Shown: positions 55,301-62,278, counted from the first letter of the stretch. The stretch: 64,000 bases of DNA from Choristoneura fumiferana (GCF_025370935.1 NC_133481.1:19620150-19684149); one strand, 5' to 3'. Notes: generated by a model from the letters alone, not told the origin. A program made the numbers and translations.

Positions 55301-55692
55301 ACCTTATTCATCGGATTCCTGCTTTCACATGTTAATCGGGAAACGGGATCTTCACGCAACTGCAACCTAGAAACCATTTTCTATCACTAGCGGGACAAAT
55401 TAATTCTTACTGTCACCATATTTTCACGAATAAAATAAACGTTTTCTTTCGTTCTTTCCAATCATCACCTCTACACCACTCACCCCACGTCCAAGCGTCC
55501 TGGTGCTTGCTGTTCTTGACGACGGCGCTCCACAGGTCCGACTTGAGGGTCTGTAGCGCGTCCTTGCCGGTGGGCAGGCTCTGTCGCGCGGCCGACCACG
55601 CGCCGAAGTCCTTCGGGTCCAGCACATGGCGCGCCGTGGTATCCTCCAACCAGTACACATCTTCCAGGGACGAAACGTCCAGACTTAACAAT
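40225..55692 (-). CDS. AREL1: AREL1-type HECT E3 ubiquitin ligase, 16 exons, 5' end missing
   Basis: The human relative, apoptosis-resistant E3 ubiquitin ligase 1, ubiquitinates IAP antagonists such as SMAC and HtrA2 in the cytosol. Sixteen minus-strand exons (55484-55692 to 40225-40395) have compatible phases and give about 837 codons with an intact exon 15; human AREL1 is about 823 residues. The order is an N-terminal extension, a hydrophobic segment (exon 2), a filamin-type repeat (exons 3-5, GVNISGSPY and HPRDQYDNPT), a linker (6-9), and a HECT domain (10-16). HECT landmarks include TVADWCRNFDV, DWGGVRREWF, LVHPNPDRP, GKLVGKCLYES, LLAIFDENELE, LLQFTTGCSQLPP and catalytic HTCFNQLCLP. Exon 1 begins at an acceptor, so at least one more 5' exon exists. 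Exons are very GC-rich. Four exons carry downstream tandem arrays, and the proximal copy of exon 15 is frameshifted as assembled. Confidence 0.93.
40396..40559 (-). repeat. Intron 15 start, retroelement tail
   Basis: Bases 40420-40475 read AAACTCTTTATTGTTATAAA, the minus-strand 3' end of a retroelement like those at 10367 and 30655. Confidence 0.5.
40560..41220 (-). repeat. 22-bp minisatellite built on a splice donor
   Basis: In gene sense the unit is GTGCGTGACCCACGGCTGCCAG (given as two parts, GTGCGTGACCCACG and GCTGCCAG). About 18 clear copies are seen plus decayed ones (GTGTGTCCCACAGCTTCCAG types). Each junction reads CCAG/GTGYGTGAC, the same sequence as the real exon 15 donor. Length 22 is not a multiple of 3. 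Confidence 0.9.
41215..43140 (-). repeat. Array 2: about 196-bp tandem repeat of AREL1 exon 15
   Basis: Ten copies, each with the 3' 54 codons of exon 15 (WRAHALVAGAG, WERLLGWFWAAVANLS, LLQFTTGCSQLPPAGFQ), its donor, and one 22-bp minisatellite unit. Copies differ mainly in the length of a GGGGC-type run encoding Gly/Ala. The gene-proximal copy is the most divergent. The copies lack a polypyrimidine tract and so are unlikely to act as extra exons. Confidence 0.95.
42980..43175 (-). CDS. AREL1: AREL1 exon 15, proximal copy, frameshifted as assembled
   Basis: The acceptor is GAATGAATCAG and the donor TTCCAG/GTGTGT. It opens LLVCGTGEVSVADWRAHALV in phase 0, matching the family. The assembled exon is 196 bp, whereas 201 bp would keep frame into exon 16. 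Small indels in the G-rich stretch and at the WFW codons put a TGA in frame. Downstream array copies keep the intact frame for the same residues. Consensus error or a truly broken copy are both possible. Confidence 0.75.
43284..43386. mobile_element. Hairpin MITE in intron 14
   Basis: CACCAATAGAAACGCTTCAT and its complement bound 103 bp. It is followed at 43390-43500 by a minus-strand retroelement 3' end (GTCAAAATATCTTTATTCAA). Confidence 0.8.
43517..44035. mobile_element. MITE with GGAGGC hexamer blocks
   Basis: The ends GGGTTGTAAGGGAGGCCTTT and (complement) GGGGTTGTAACGGAACTTCG are flanked by AATTA on both sides. Runs of GCGGAG/GGAGGC lie near both ends, with CCTCCG in inverse near 43575. 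No ORF. Confidence 0.7.
44132..44284 (-). CDS. AREL1: AREL1 exon 14
   Basis: Acceptor TTTTTTTGCAG, donor CTCGAG/GTCGGT, 51 codons in phase 0. It encodes VTNSTKIKYLDALAQWRL and ends LLAIFDENELE, a HECT N-lobe/hinge signature. Confidence 0.92.
44309..44672 (+). mobile_element. Family A element, partial, in intron 13
   Basis: It starts TTAGGGTTCCGAAGCCAAAA just 25 bp from exon 14 and ends near the poly-C run at 44645. It is antisense to AREL1. Confidence 0.8.
44755..44947 (+). mobile_element. Retroelement 3' end abutting the exon 13 donor
   Basis: AAGTTTCTTGCGGCGCATTC, then AAGCGCTGGTTG, then the tail ACTGAATAAATGATTTGAAT. Its last bases stop about 6 bp from exon 13, directly after the GTGACC donor. 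A minus-strand relative is at 55998-56140. Confidence 0.75.
44948..45121 (-). CDS. AREL1: AREL1 exon 13
   Basis: Acceptor CATTTTTTCCAG is inferred from the sequence upstream; donor ATACGG/GTGACC. It has 58 codons in phase 0, YFEQDDPELYLSKIKYLLET to LLPGGSSIR, matching the family's YFETDDPEFY region. The donor lacks the usual +5 G. Confidence 0.9.
45210..45855 (-). mobile_element. Family A element, near full length, in intron 12
   Basis: From CCGGCCAAGAGCGTGTCGGA to GACTACGGAACCATAAAA, in the same orientation as AREL1. Confidence 0.8.
45856..46360. other. Intron 12 remainder
   Basis: A GC-rich block at 46169-46340 (GTGGAGAACCCCGAAGCCCG, CGTTCGGGGCCCGG) may be a retroelement piece. The plus-strand ORF across it runs antisense into exon 12 and is not a gene. 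Confidence 0.35.
46361..46504 (-). CDS. AREL1: AREL1 exon 12
   Basis: Acceptor GTTGTTGTTCCAG, donor TATAAG/GTGACT, 48 codons in phase 0. It encodes LKHFELAGKLVGKCLYES and RSFLAQLIGLRVHYK of the HECT N-lobe. Confidence 0.94.
46611..46756 (-). CDS. AREL1: AREL1 exon 11
   Basis: Acceptor TTGCACCCCAG, donor CTCAAG/GTATCC. Two bases complete a glycine codon and 48 codons follow. It encodes VDWGGVRREWFSLLCGRLFE and LVHPNPDRPKHLK, with the HECT GGxRREWF motif. Confidence 0.94.
47078..47155 (-). pseudogene. Diverged duplicate of the end of exon 10
   Basis: The minus strand reads NTSFKVTRYFIVADWCQNFD in an open frame, against NTSLKATRHFTVADWCRNFD in exon 10, about 50 bp away. It has no proper donor at the matching place, so it is a decayed exon-end duplicate in intron 10. 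Confidence 0.75.
47205..47382 (-). CDS. AREL1: AREL1 exon 10
   Basis: Acceptor TTGTTGTCCTCAG, donor GAGCAGG/GTCAGT. It has 59 codons plus one base: NKQDFFYSEVRKAHARHAHD to ADWCRNFDVTFQGEQ. It starts the HECT domain (SLKATRHFTVADW). Confidence 0.93.
47383..47918 (-). repeat. Intron 9 distal part: tails and SINE-1 fragment
   Basis: A minus-strand retroelement tail (47408-47500), a second tail with (GAAA)n and ATATTTATTCACATTCACAA (47545-47600), and a plus-strand SINE-1 fragment (47678-47850, GATCGTGGGTTCAAACCCGG). Confidence 0.65.
47919..48816 (-). repeat. Array 3: about 148-bp tandem repeat of AREL1 exon 9
   Basis: Six copies of the exon 9 segment encoding VQPRVQLASAQRDLLAATFA and ANCGGEDTFK, plus its donor and 50 bp of intron. 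Each unit carries two near-identical donors (TTCAAG/GTCAGCTCTGG and GTCAAG/GTCAGCTCTGG). GTCCTCGA occurs at both array edges (47919-47926 and 48809-48816). Confidence 0.95.
48704..48862 (-). CDS. AREL1: AREL1 exon 9
   Basis: Acceptor GCACGTTTCCAG, donor TTCAAG/GTCAGC, 53 codons in phase 0. It encodes LILQPGGEAGAGEFAIEDG and RDLLAATFAQLLLANCGG, corresponding to the VDDGIQP...ILAATF region of the human protein. Confidence 0.9.
48894..49009. mobile_element. Hairpin MITE in intron 8
   Basis: CACACTTGCGATTTACGGAC and (complement) CACACTGACGATTTGCGGAC bound 116 bp, with GTTCAAAGCGA and GTTGAAAGCGA continuing the arms. Confidence 0.8.
49082..51075 (-). repeat. Array 4: about 130-bp tandem repeat of AREL1 exon 8
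   Basis: Fifteen copies, each with the last 39 codons of exon 8 (RRVLCCLSRKQLVLKDYFLG, FIPRRATAYRLCPSTK), the donor AAG/GTGCCC, and a poly-C run of 8-14 ending in CAG. Copy length varies mainly with the poly-C. The left edge holds a partial sixteenth copy (TGCTTGCGGCTGA...GGCAGGCTGGGG). All three minus-strand frames are open for about 2 kb, giving spurious ORFs of 700 residues or more. Confidence 0.95.
50963..51159 (-). CDS. AREL1: AREL1 exon 8
   Basis: Acceptor ATTTTTCATCAG. Two bases complete an alanine codon, then 65 codons end at CCPSTK-type CTCCACCAAG/GTGCCC. The unique 5' part encodes LQRNMSSKRHMWCYACRTPP. The 3' part is the founder of array 4. The donor is weak (no +5 G), so donor choice among array copies is uncertain. 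Confidence 0.88.
51263..51341 (-). CDS. AREL1: AREL1 exon 7
   Basis: Acceptor CTCCTTTTCCAG, donor TTACCG/GTAAGT, 26 codons plus one base. It encodes AGLYRAGIYYESVLLHNGEF, matching the family's NNGEFDIIVL block. Confidence 0.92.
51538..51660 (-). CDS. AREL1: AREL1 exon 6
   Basis: Acceptor TATATTTTACAG, donor CCACAG/GTAAAC, 41 codons in phase 0. It starts EGFTIRISPLGGEVDEQL. This is the linker after the filamin repeat. Confidence 0.9.
51661..52074 (+). repeat. Intron 5: family C scrap and reverse-transcriptase scrap
   Basis: Bases 51760-51800 resemble family C. Bases 51998-52060 on the plus strand encode KERYGVPQGGVLGPSLFVPY, the GVPQGxxLGP motif of non-LTR reverse transcriptases, ending 15 bp from exon 5. 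The retroelement piece is antisense to AREL1. Confidence 0.7.
52075..52262 (-). CDS. AREL1: AREL1 exon 5
   Basis: Acceptor GTCGGCACAG, donor CCCGAG/GTACGC. Two bases plus 62 codons. It encodes GVNISGSPYRRWFTAGRVEA and LHLHPRDQYDNPTAAPQPE. It completes the filamin-type repeat and is about 73 percent GC. Confidence 0.93.
52455..52563 (-). CDS. AREL1: AREL1 exon 4
   Basis: Acceptor ATGTTCCGCAG, donor ACCATCG/GTAAGT, 36 codons plus one base. It encodes MTAVIELGSGDPAQAHTARV and KFTVRTAGVYIIAVTI, beta strands of the filamin-type fold. Confidence 0.92.
52564..53501 (+). pseudogene. Intron 3 with decayed LINE ORF2 tail
   Basis: Bases 53185-53480 encode, on the plus strand, FVKRLVVQGRVNGSRSRGRS, PLRWTDQIKSLTDKS and ASARDKWRTAVKR, an LINE ORF2 C-terminus like 15537-15805. 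It is antisense to AREL1. The first 600 bp of the interval hold nothing recognisable. Confidence 0.7.
53502..53642 (-). CDS. AREL1: AREL1 exon 3
   Basis: Acceptor GTGTCTTGCAG, donor AGGAAG/GTAATG, 47 codons in phase 0. VEWGWEEPHPVGDTMCFTVT and NGQPYPVCDTDELAVNI match the start of the filamin-type repeat in human AREL1. Confidence 0.93.
53643..54308 (+). repeat. Intron 2: family E, retroelement end, MITE
   Basis: Family E at 53665-53890, ending CGGGCAACAGCTAGT. A retroelement 3' piece at 53985-54090 (GGAAGACCCTCATTGGCAAA). A hairpin MITE at 54104-54211, given separately. Confidence 0.6.
54104..54211. mobile_element. Hairpin MITE with GTACAGTC ends in intron 2
   Basis: GTACAGTCATGTGCAAAGAT and (complement) GTACAGTCAAGTGGAAAGAT bound 108 bp. 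The arms continue ATCGTCGA and ATCGACAC. Confidence 0.8.
54309..54448 (-). CDS. AREL1: AREL1 exon 2 (hydrophobic segment)
   Basis: Acceptor ATCACGTTGCAG, donor TGCAAG/GTGAGC. Two bases complete a glycine, then 46 codons: GMLIVSVSVCGLVTLAAMT is a likely membrane or signal-anchor segment, as in human AREL1. It ends LLQYVTGKYLHPPSCK. The true frame is not the one giving the longest ORF here. Confidence 0.9.
54449..55483. repeat. Intron 1: MITE and LINE remnants
   Basis: A hairpin MITE at 54571-54683 (TATTGTCTAACAAAACAAAT and its imperfect complement). A minus-strand LINE fragment at 54845-55075 (AGAGCTCCGTAAAAAGGTAG). A plus-strand ORF2 tail at 55100-55270 (RPLTRWIDDLTKLAETSW). Confidence 0.6.
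55484..55692 (-). CDS. AREL1: AREL1 exon 1 as seen (internal exon)
   Basis: Acceptor TCTTTGTTCTAG, donor CGTGGG/GTGAGT. One base completes an upstream codon, then 69 codons plus one base. LLSLDVSSLEDVYWLEDTTA and TLKSDLWSAVVKNSKHQDAW lie N-terminal to the point where human AREL1 begins, so this species has an N-terminal extension. No start codon is in the exon. Confidence 0.82.
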
Positions 55693-56792
55693 CTAGAACA
55701 AAGACAGAAATGTTAGAGAAACACTCGACGGTTACTTTGAGGAAGAATATCAATGAACCATTTTTTTTTTTGCTTTTTGCCACTAGAGCAGAAAGCAAGT
55801 TCTGGTAGCGTACTCGTAAGCGTAAGAGCACGATTAAAAGGCTGATCCCATTTTAGTAACGGAAATGTTATACTAAACAATTATAGACCAAAAGTGCTTT
55901 AGGAAAAAAAAATATGCATGCAAAAAAAAAGTATGCCATACAATATTACACCAAACAATTTCGGCCAGAAAATTTTAGGAAAAAAAATGTTAGACCTTCA
56001 AATTCAAATTCAAAATTCAAATGATTTATTCAGTAAATAGGTCGCAATGGGCACTTTTACACGGCATTTTTTTTAACTACCAGCGCTTTCGGAAAGACCA
56101 TCATTGCCAAGAAGTTGGCAGAAATTGGCAGAAAGTCATTTTTTCATAAAAATATAATTACAAGTAAATAAATAAAACCTGTCCTTGCGAAGGACACCCA
56201 GCAATTTTATATAGAAGTATCTTAAAGCTGGTTGGCGGTTGCGTAATCTATCACTCCTCCGAGGATATGATAATGGGGCAGAGAGCCGAAGCTCGGCCAA
56301 AGCCAGCGAAGCCCCCGTATTTAATATCGCGGAAACGGCGTTCGCGGGCGATTTGTCATCCGCCAGTAGGGGCAGCGCTTAGCTTAGGGCGCGTAGCGTC
56401 GGATCTTTTCAGAGGATTTACTTCAACTTCAACTTTTTGCTTAATGGCAACCGGTCGCTTTAGGTTAGCAACCATTACTGCCAATGACACCTGACAGCAG
56501 CAAATTATACCAGAGGATTTATTTTGTGATCATCTAACTGACAGATTAAATACTTTTTTTTTAAACGAAACTACCCACTGAACTACATAAATAATTGTAT
56601 TTTGTTTTTGTTTGTTTGTTTTGCAGTAGCACATTTTAACAGTATTTATTTATTATACATAAAATTTAAATTATTGGTTTATTTCAAATATACATTTACA
56701 ATACAATACTTTCAACCTACTATTTTCACAGGAGCATAAAAAAATATAAAAAGTAAATTTAAACAATCAAAAAAATCGACTGAACATACAAA
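55693..56792. repeat. AREL1 upstream intron or flank
   Basis: A minus-strand retroelement 3' end at 55998-56140 (CAAATGATTTATTCAGTAAA). A moderately GC-rich stretch at 56230-56490 has an open plus-strand frame of 75 codons without recognisable similarity. I could not identify the missing 5' exon. Confidence 0.4.
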
Positions 56793-56992
56793 AAAAGAAA
56801 AAAACCAAGTAGAGGTCTAAACCTCTGTTTTTAAGTAACTTTAATTCAGTTTAATAGTCGGAACCCATTCAAAGTCGTGGCCAGCTCAAAAATTCCCAGT
56901 ATCTTAAGTAACAAAACTTAAGCTTAAGTAACAAACTTCCACAAAAATTATTACTTAAAAAACAGAGGTTTAGACCTCTACTTGTTTTTTTC
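56793..56992. mobile_element. Hairpin, probable MITE
   Basis: AGTAGAGGTCTAAACCTCTG occurs near 56809 and again, inverted, near 56962, with A/T runs outside and about 130 bp between. The AGAGGTCTAAACCTCT core is itself palindromic. Confidence 0.7.
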
Positions 56993-58189
56993 TTTTAAGT
57001 TGTTTTTTGAGGCAGTCGGATTTTTTATAATTTCACAGTTTCTTTGTAAGAATTTTTTTTTTTTCAAATTTAGTCAATAAACTTATGTTCAATCCGTGTT
57101 CAACCCTCGCTTCGTCCGGTCCATTAGCGTGACCCGCGCGGGTCGCCCCGCCCGTAATGCCTCGTTTAGACCCTGCCTTGAATACAGACGGGTACACAAT
57201 AATTATGTTGCTTTAACCAAGAAAACGAGTGGCTGAACGGGTTTATGTAGCGCGAATGTGATTAGTGGATTCGGTAATTGATTGCTTCGAACGTTAATTT
57301 GCGGGGGTCCGTATCAAATCGACTTATATTAATTTGCTTTTGTTTGTGCTTTAAACACGATTGTTTGTTCTCAAGTCTTGCCTAGTATCTACCCATAATA
57401 CAAGTATTGCTTACTTTGGGGGGACTATTGTCTATTGGTGTCAATTGTCCTGTGTATTTTATTTTTATTTGCTCATCCCCTAAAACTGCTGTTTTAGGGA
57501 GGAAGCAGATAGGTACATTCGTTCTATTTAGTAAATTTATCTCAAACTTCTTTTGACTAGGTATATATTTTCTAGCACCGCAGCGAAATAGCCACACAAA
57601 CAACCTCATACTTAACTAAACCTACAAACTTTATCACAACTAGAGAAGGTGCGAATGTAACATTAATTAAAACAATTTAAAGGGGCATTAAAAGGGACAA
57701 GCCCTAAGGGCCTGTGTCACAATCGGAGTCCTAAACTTGTCTGCAGTTGTTTAAACTTCAGTGCCATTGTTGGTGGATTACACAAGTTTAAGGTACTTGT
57801 TCCTGTGAGTCCTGAAGGTTTGGGTCGTGGGCGGGGTCTAGCAAATACTAAACAGTCTTTAGTATTTCTGACATCGATATCTATGTACCTTACGGCACTA
57901 GACTGGCTGTTTAGAACAAAACGGCGCATCAATCATCAACCCCTATCACGGACGTCAACAAACTAGTGAAAGGTTCACAAATCCGCGCTGTGAACAAGTT
58001 TTGTGCGCCGTTTTGAAAGAACATGGTAAGAATAAGAAACATGCAGTCTATTCGTCTAGTACATAGATGTCAATGATTTCTTATAAGTGATAAACAAAGG
58101 TCCTTCTTGCTTGTATTGTAGTATCTGTTGTGTTTCGGTGTGGAGAGTTAGACAGCCGGTAAAATTACTGGCACTTGAGGTATCCCATC
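56993..58189. other. Intergenic, nothing recognised
   Basis: No supported gene. A GC patch at 57105-57165 (GACCCGCGCGGGTCGCCCCG) holds a short palindrome. Confidence 0.4.
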
Positions 58190-58313
58190 TTAGGCCTCTA
58201 AGTTGGCAACGCATCTGCAATTCCCCTGGTGTTGCAGATGTCTATGGGCGGTGGTGATCTCTTACTATTAGGAGACCCACTTGCACGTTTGCCATCCAGT
58301 CGAATAAAAAACA
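58190..58313 (+). mobile_element. Non-LTR/SINE 3' end
   Basis: It matches 1862-1976: CTATGGGCGGTGGTGATCTC and GCCATCCAGTCGAATAAAAA. Confidence 0.65.
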
Positions 58314-58330
58314 AAGTATATAAGGCTTAA

Positions 58331-58472
58331 AGCCGAGTTTAGACTTGCAAGAAAAATCGTGTAAGTTGCATTACATTGCGGCGCTCGCTTGACCACTAGG
58401 AACTCGTTGGCTTTACGGCCTCGCAATGTAATGCAACTTGCATGATTATTCTCGCAAGTCTACACTCGGCTT
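58331..58472. mobile_element. Family B hairpin MITE
   Basis: AGCCGAGTTTAGACTTGCAA and its near-complement bound 142 bp, with GTTGGCTTTACGGCCTCGCA in the centre. Confidence 0.9.
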
Positions 58473-58760
58473 TACAAGTTAGGTAACATGTCGATCAAAA
58501 CTTAATATTGAATCTTTGCCGCTTTTAGTACGGGATCCTACACTGCGCATGCGCATGTCCCGACAGTCGTCACGCACATGGCTGGTTTTTATCCACCCAT
58601 ATTTTATTTTAAACCAACACTTTCCAAGTTCCAACACTTGCTGAAAATTCATAAGAATTTGCAACTGAACTGCGGTTTTCTTCCTTTCGTGATGATTCAA
58701 ATGAGAAAGAAAAAGAAAACCGAACTTTTGTTTCGATTTCCGAACAACATTAGCAATCTA

Positions 58761-58972
58761 TATTAAATATATTGACCCGGATAACCTACGTCTTAAATCG
58801 AGTTTAGCTCGACATGTTTCGGGCTAATCCGTAGCCCTTCGTCTTCGGAGCAACGCGACTCAGCGGCTGCTGCAACACGCGCACTGCGCGCCGCCGCTCT
58901 GCTCGCGCGACTACAACATGTCGAGCTAAACTCGATTTAAGACGTGAGTTATCCGGATCAATATATTTAATA
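58761..58972. mobile_element. Long-arm palindromic MITE
   Basis: TATTAAATATATTGACCCGG...CTCGACATGTT and its complement form arms of about 60 bp around a GC-rich loop (GCGCGCCGCCGCTCTGCTCG). Confidence 0.9.
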
Positions 58973-59600
58973 TGAATGAGTCTCACGGTAGTTTCATGTT
59001 CAAAATTAGCAACCTAGTTTAAATAAATACTTAAATAAATATCACGAGAAAATTCACACCAATTGACCTAGTCCCAAAGTAAGCTTAGCAAAGCTTGTGT
59101 TATGGGTACTAAGCAACGGATAAATATAATTATATAGATAGATACATACTTAAATACATATTAAACACCCAAGACCCGAGAACAAACATTCGTATTTTTT
59201 CAGTTTAATACAAGCTTGTAGATCTTTAGTTTTTCAGACAGTTTATCGTTTCAAAACTTGCCATCAGCAGGTTTAATAGCACTTTGGTCAGAAGGTGCAA
59301 GCTTGGCGAAGCTCCAAAACTCCGTTCATAAAACAACCATTTCCATTGGCAATCTGCCCCCTTTAAAAAAGACACGAGATAGTGTAACGTTGCCCGGTTG
59401 CCAAACACTTTTTTGGGCCAAAACTTCAGCTTGCTATCTCAGTTTTTGGCAATTATAGGCCAAACCTTTGATTATAACTAATCATGGGGCCAAACTTTTG
59501 ATACGTAACCGTACCTACTCTTATTTAATTTCAAACATGCTCAAATTACCTAATTATTGTTCTTTCACATCGACACAAGTAGCTGGTGAATGCGAAGTAT
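58973..59600. other. Intergenic, nothing recognised
   Basis: AT-rich. The short ORFs on both strands lack any signal. Confidence 0.45.
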
Positions 59601-59743
59601 GTACAGTCAAGTGTAAAAATAAGTATCTATTGGAACCACTCAAAAATATGTTACTTACTACGGCCTTATTGCGTCGGAAAAAGAGCCTGTGGTACTTATT
59701 TTTGAAACTTTGAATAAGTTCATATTTTTACACTTGACTGTAC
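59601..59743. mobile_element. Hairpin MITE with GTACAGTC ends
   Basis: GTACAGTCAAGTGTAAAAAT and its exact complement bound 143 bp. Confidence 0.88.
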
Positions 59744-59821
59744 TTAATCGTTTTATTTTCTTAAGCGTAGCTTTAAGCAGTGGAATAGGTAAAGCATTTG
59801 CCTGAAATATCTATCCCATTT

Positions 59822-60015
59822 TTGACCCCCAAGGAAAAAGAGGGGTGTTATAAGATTGACCGCTATGTGTGGCGCCGTAGCTTAGGGAACGGCCTTAAAC
59901 GGGTGGATCGATTTGAATGCAGTTTTTTATTTGAAATCAAGTTTTTAGCGATGGTTCTTAGACATGTTTCATCAAAATCGGTTTAGCCGTTTTTGAGATT
60001 GAACTTTGAAGTGAC
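59822..60015 (+). repeat. Family D repeat
   Basis: AAAAAGAGGGGTGTTATAAG, GGTGGATCGATTTGAATGCA and CCGTTTTTGAGATTGAACTT. Inverted relatives lie at 61125-61225 and 61965-62195. Confidence 0.65.
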
Positions 60016-60231
60016 AAAGTCGGGGTTTTCCAATTTTTTGTTGGTTAGGTTATTACACGGTAAGTGTTTTAAAGAAATACGATCTGTGGAGGAAAACAGC
60101 CAGGAATACGCGGGATACGAAAGCATTTTTGCCCAAGCTGATACGACGACGTTTCGCCCGATCAAATTGTCTGATTAATTTCATCTATTTCCAACATCCG
60201 CATCCGCATAATCTATCTATTTCTCCCTCGC

Positions 60232-60400
60232 AGTACCGGCAGGGGCGTCTTTACCTATAGTGCAGGGTGTGCTGCACACGGGCGCAGTGGTCTACGCGTC
60301 ATGTACTATTCCATTTTGACCGCGCGCTTCCTAGATGGCGCTAAAGTAATAATTGCACACGGGCGCTACATGGGCTAAAGACGCCGCTGACTGTACCGGT
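60232..60400. mobile_element. MITE with imperfect inverted ends
   Basis: AGTACCGGCAGGGGCGTCTT and (complement) ACCGGTACAGTCAGCGGCGT bound 169 bp, with CACACGGGCGC repeated inside. Confidence 0.6.
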
Positions 60401-61124
60401 ATAAGTAAAGTACTCGTAAATGTATGGGTTAGCCTGTCAGCATGATACACGGCCAATATCGTGGCGTTGCAGGTTCGAGGGGTCAGGTGCCTGCGGGGAA
60501 GGGTGCAGTTTACGGAACGTTATGGATATCGCACGGAACACTGACCACATATTACAGGAGTTGCCTGAGACTTAAAGAAAGAAAGAAAGAAGACATTTAT
60601 TCACTAACACGGAAGACACACATATAGAGCAAATTTACACAAATAAACCAAAAAAAAATACACAAAAACACACATGATAATAGTAGCTACATACATATAC
60701 TTATCTTCTTTACATGTTTTAATTCGCACGGCGCAATACCACGCCTTCAATCCATATTTTTTTGTTACGTTCCAAGCAGTATTACGCATCCCGTGTGGCA
60801 TGTCAAATAGTAAGAGATTTTTAGAGAGTTTTTTTGCTTGCTTTCTGTAAGGAACTCTTAACGCGCGAGTCCAACATGCACTTTCTTAGCAGAGAGTAAT
60901 CTCGCGGCGCCATCTCCTGTAACAAGTGCCCCGTGCGGTTACAGTTAAGTAGCCCTTAGCTACTGTTTCCATAGGGCGCCGCGATAGGTCGGGTCGGCTC
61001 TTAATATATACCTAAACAACCAAACACGCTTGCCTGTCCAAACAATTATACGGGGACAGAATATTCTGCTGCGTCTTGATTTATCACCTGCCGAGTCAAT
61101 ATTATTCTATAACAGAATTTAAGA
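60401..61124 (-). repeat. Intergenic with retroelement tail
   Basis: Bases 60570-60800 are a minus-strand retroelement 3' region with a (GAAA)n/ATTTATTCACTAAC tail, related to 47545-47600. The GC-rich part at 60850-61000 is unrecognised. Confidence 0.5.
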
Positions 61125-61225
61125 CAGAAGAGACTCGTTTAAGAGCTACGGTGCCACAGACAGACATACAGACACACATAGCGGTCAAACTTATAAAACC
61201 CCTCTTTTTGCGTCGGGGGTTAAAA
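61125..61225 (-). repeat. Family D fragment
   Basis: TTTAAGAGCTACGGTGCCAC, (CAGA)n, CACATAGCGGTCAAACTTAT and CCTCTTTTTGCGTCG match the end of 61965-62195. Confidence 0.65.
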
Positions 61226-61293
61226 ACAACATCCATGTCGATTCCCGGCCTTGAAATGTCATCCGCCATCTTGAATCCAAAAAGTAATGACAT

Positions 61294-61494
61294 ATTCGTG
61301 ATAAAGTTTTCGTTATTAAGATTTTTCGTGATAAAGTCTATTCGTGATATAGTTTTTCGTGATAAAGTCTATTCGTGATTAAGTTCTCGTGTCGTGATAA
61401 AGTCGTTCGTGAAAAAGTTTTCGTGAAAAAGTTTTCGTGATATGGTCTTTTCGTGATAAAGTCTATTCGTGATAAAGTTTTTTCGTGATTAAGT
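61294..61494 (+). repeat. Degenerate TTCGTGATAAAGT tandem repeat
   Basis: About 13 units of 13-20 bp, with the core TTCGTGATAAAG followed by TCTA, TTTT or TTC. Units such as TTCGTGAAAAAG and TTCGTGATTAAG are variants. The whole 200 bp is A/T-rich with an invariant TCGTGA core. Confidence 0.8.
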
Positions 61495-61589
61495 ACTGAC
61501 ACGGATAATGTGGGCTATACAGCCAACTAATATTTTAGTCTCGTAGCTATTTTTGTGTATTATTTTATTTGTGTGACTTTCCGTAATTT

Positions 61590-61745
61590 CACTCTTCTGT
61601 GGCCCGGCGGAAGACCAGTGCTGGTTTTCAACCAGCGATATGCTGAGCCGGGACCTTTTTATAGCGGCAACACTTCTTATTTTTTTTTTCCTAACCTATG
61701 TAATGTGTCATTGACATCATTGCTGTTATAAATAAATGATTTTCT
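61590..61745 (+). mobile_element. Retroelement 3' end
   Basis: AGCGATATGCTGAGCCGGGA, TTTTATAGCGGCAACA, and a tail with ATAAATAAATGATTTTCTTT. The inverted relative is 62603-62715. Confidence 0.7.
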
Positions 61746-61796
61746 TTCTTCTTCTTACTTTCTTTGAATTTATGTGATTCTTCCACTAAACTCGAA

Positions 61797-61908
61797 GGTA
61801 CAGTCGAACAAATTGAATCATGACCCAGGGTGGAAAACCATTTAAAAAATCAGATCACATGTGAAAAGGTTCCACCCAGTGTCATGATTCAATTTGTTCA
61901 ACTGTACC
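61797..61908. mobile_element. Hairpin MITE with GTACAGTC ends
   Basis: GGTACAGTCGAACAAATTGA and (complement) GGTACAGTTGAACAAATTGA bound 112 bp. Half-copies lie near 2045-2110 and 13752-13800. Confidence 0.88.
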
Positions 61909-61964
61909 TAATGATTATATCACGGGCAGGGATGCTTGGATTTAATTCCGACCCGCATTGGCGA

Positions 61965-62195
61965 TCCCTTACTTCAAATAGCAAATTTACTGCATAAAAC
62001 GGCTGAACCAATTTTGATGAAACATGTCTAAGCACCATCGCTAGAAAACCTGATTTCAAATAATAAAAAAACGCATTCAAATTGGTCCACCCGTTTAAGA
62101 GCTACGGTGCCACAGACGGACACACAGACCGACAGACAAACAGACACACATAGCGGTCAAACTTATAACACGCCTCTTTTTGCGTCGAGGGTTTA
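61965..62195 (-). repeat. Family D repeat
   Basis: Inverted copy: AAAACGGCTGAACCAATTTT to CGCCTCTTTTTGCGTCGAGG, with a (CAGA)n tract. Confidence 0.65.
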
Positions 62196-62278
62196 ATTAT
62201 TGAAATACTTGTGATGCAAGTAATTAAATAAGTAGGTAACATTGTAAATCTGTTTAAAAAAGTATATTTCCATGGGAT

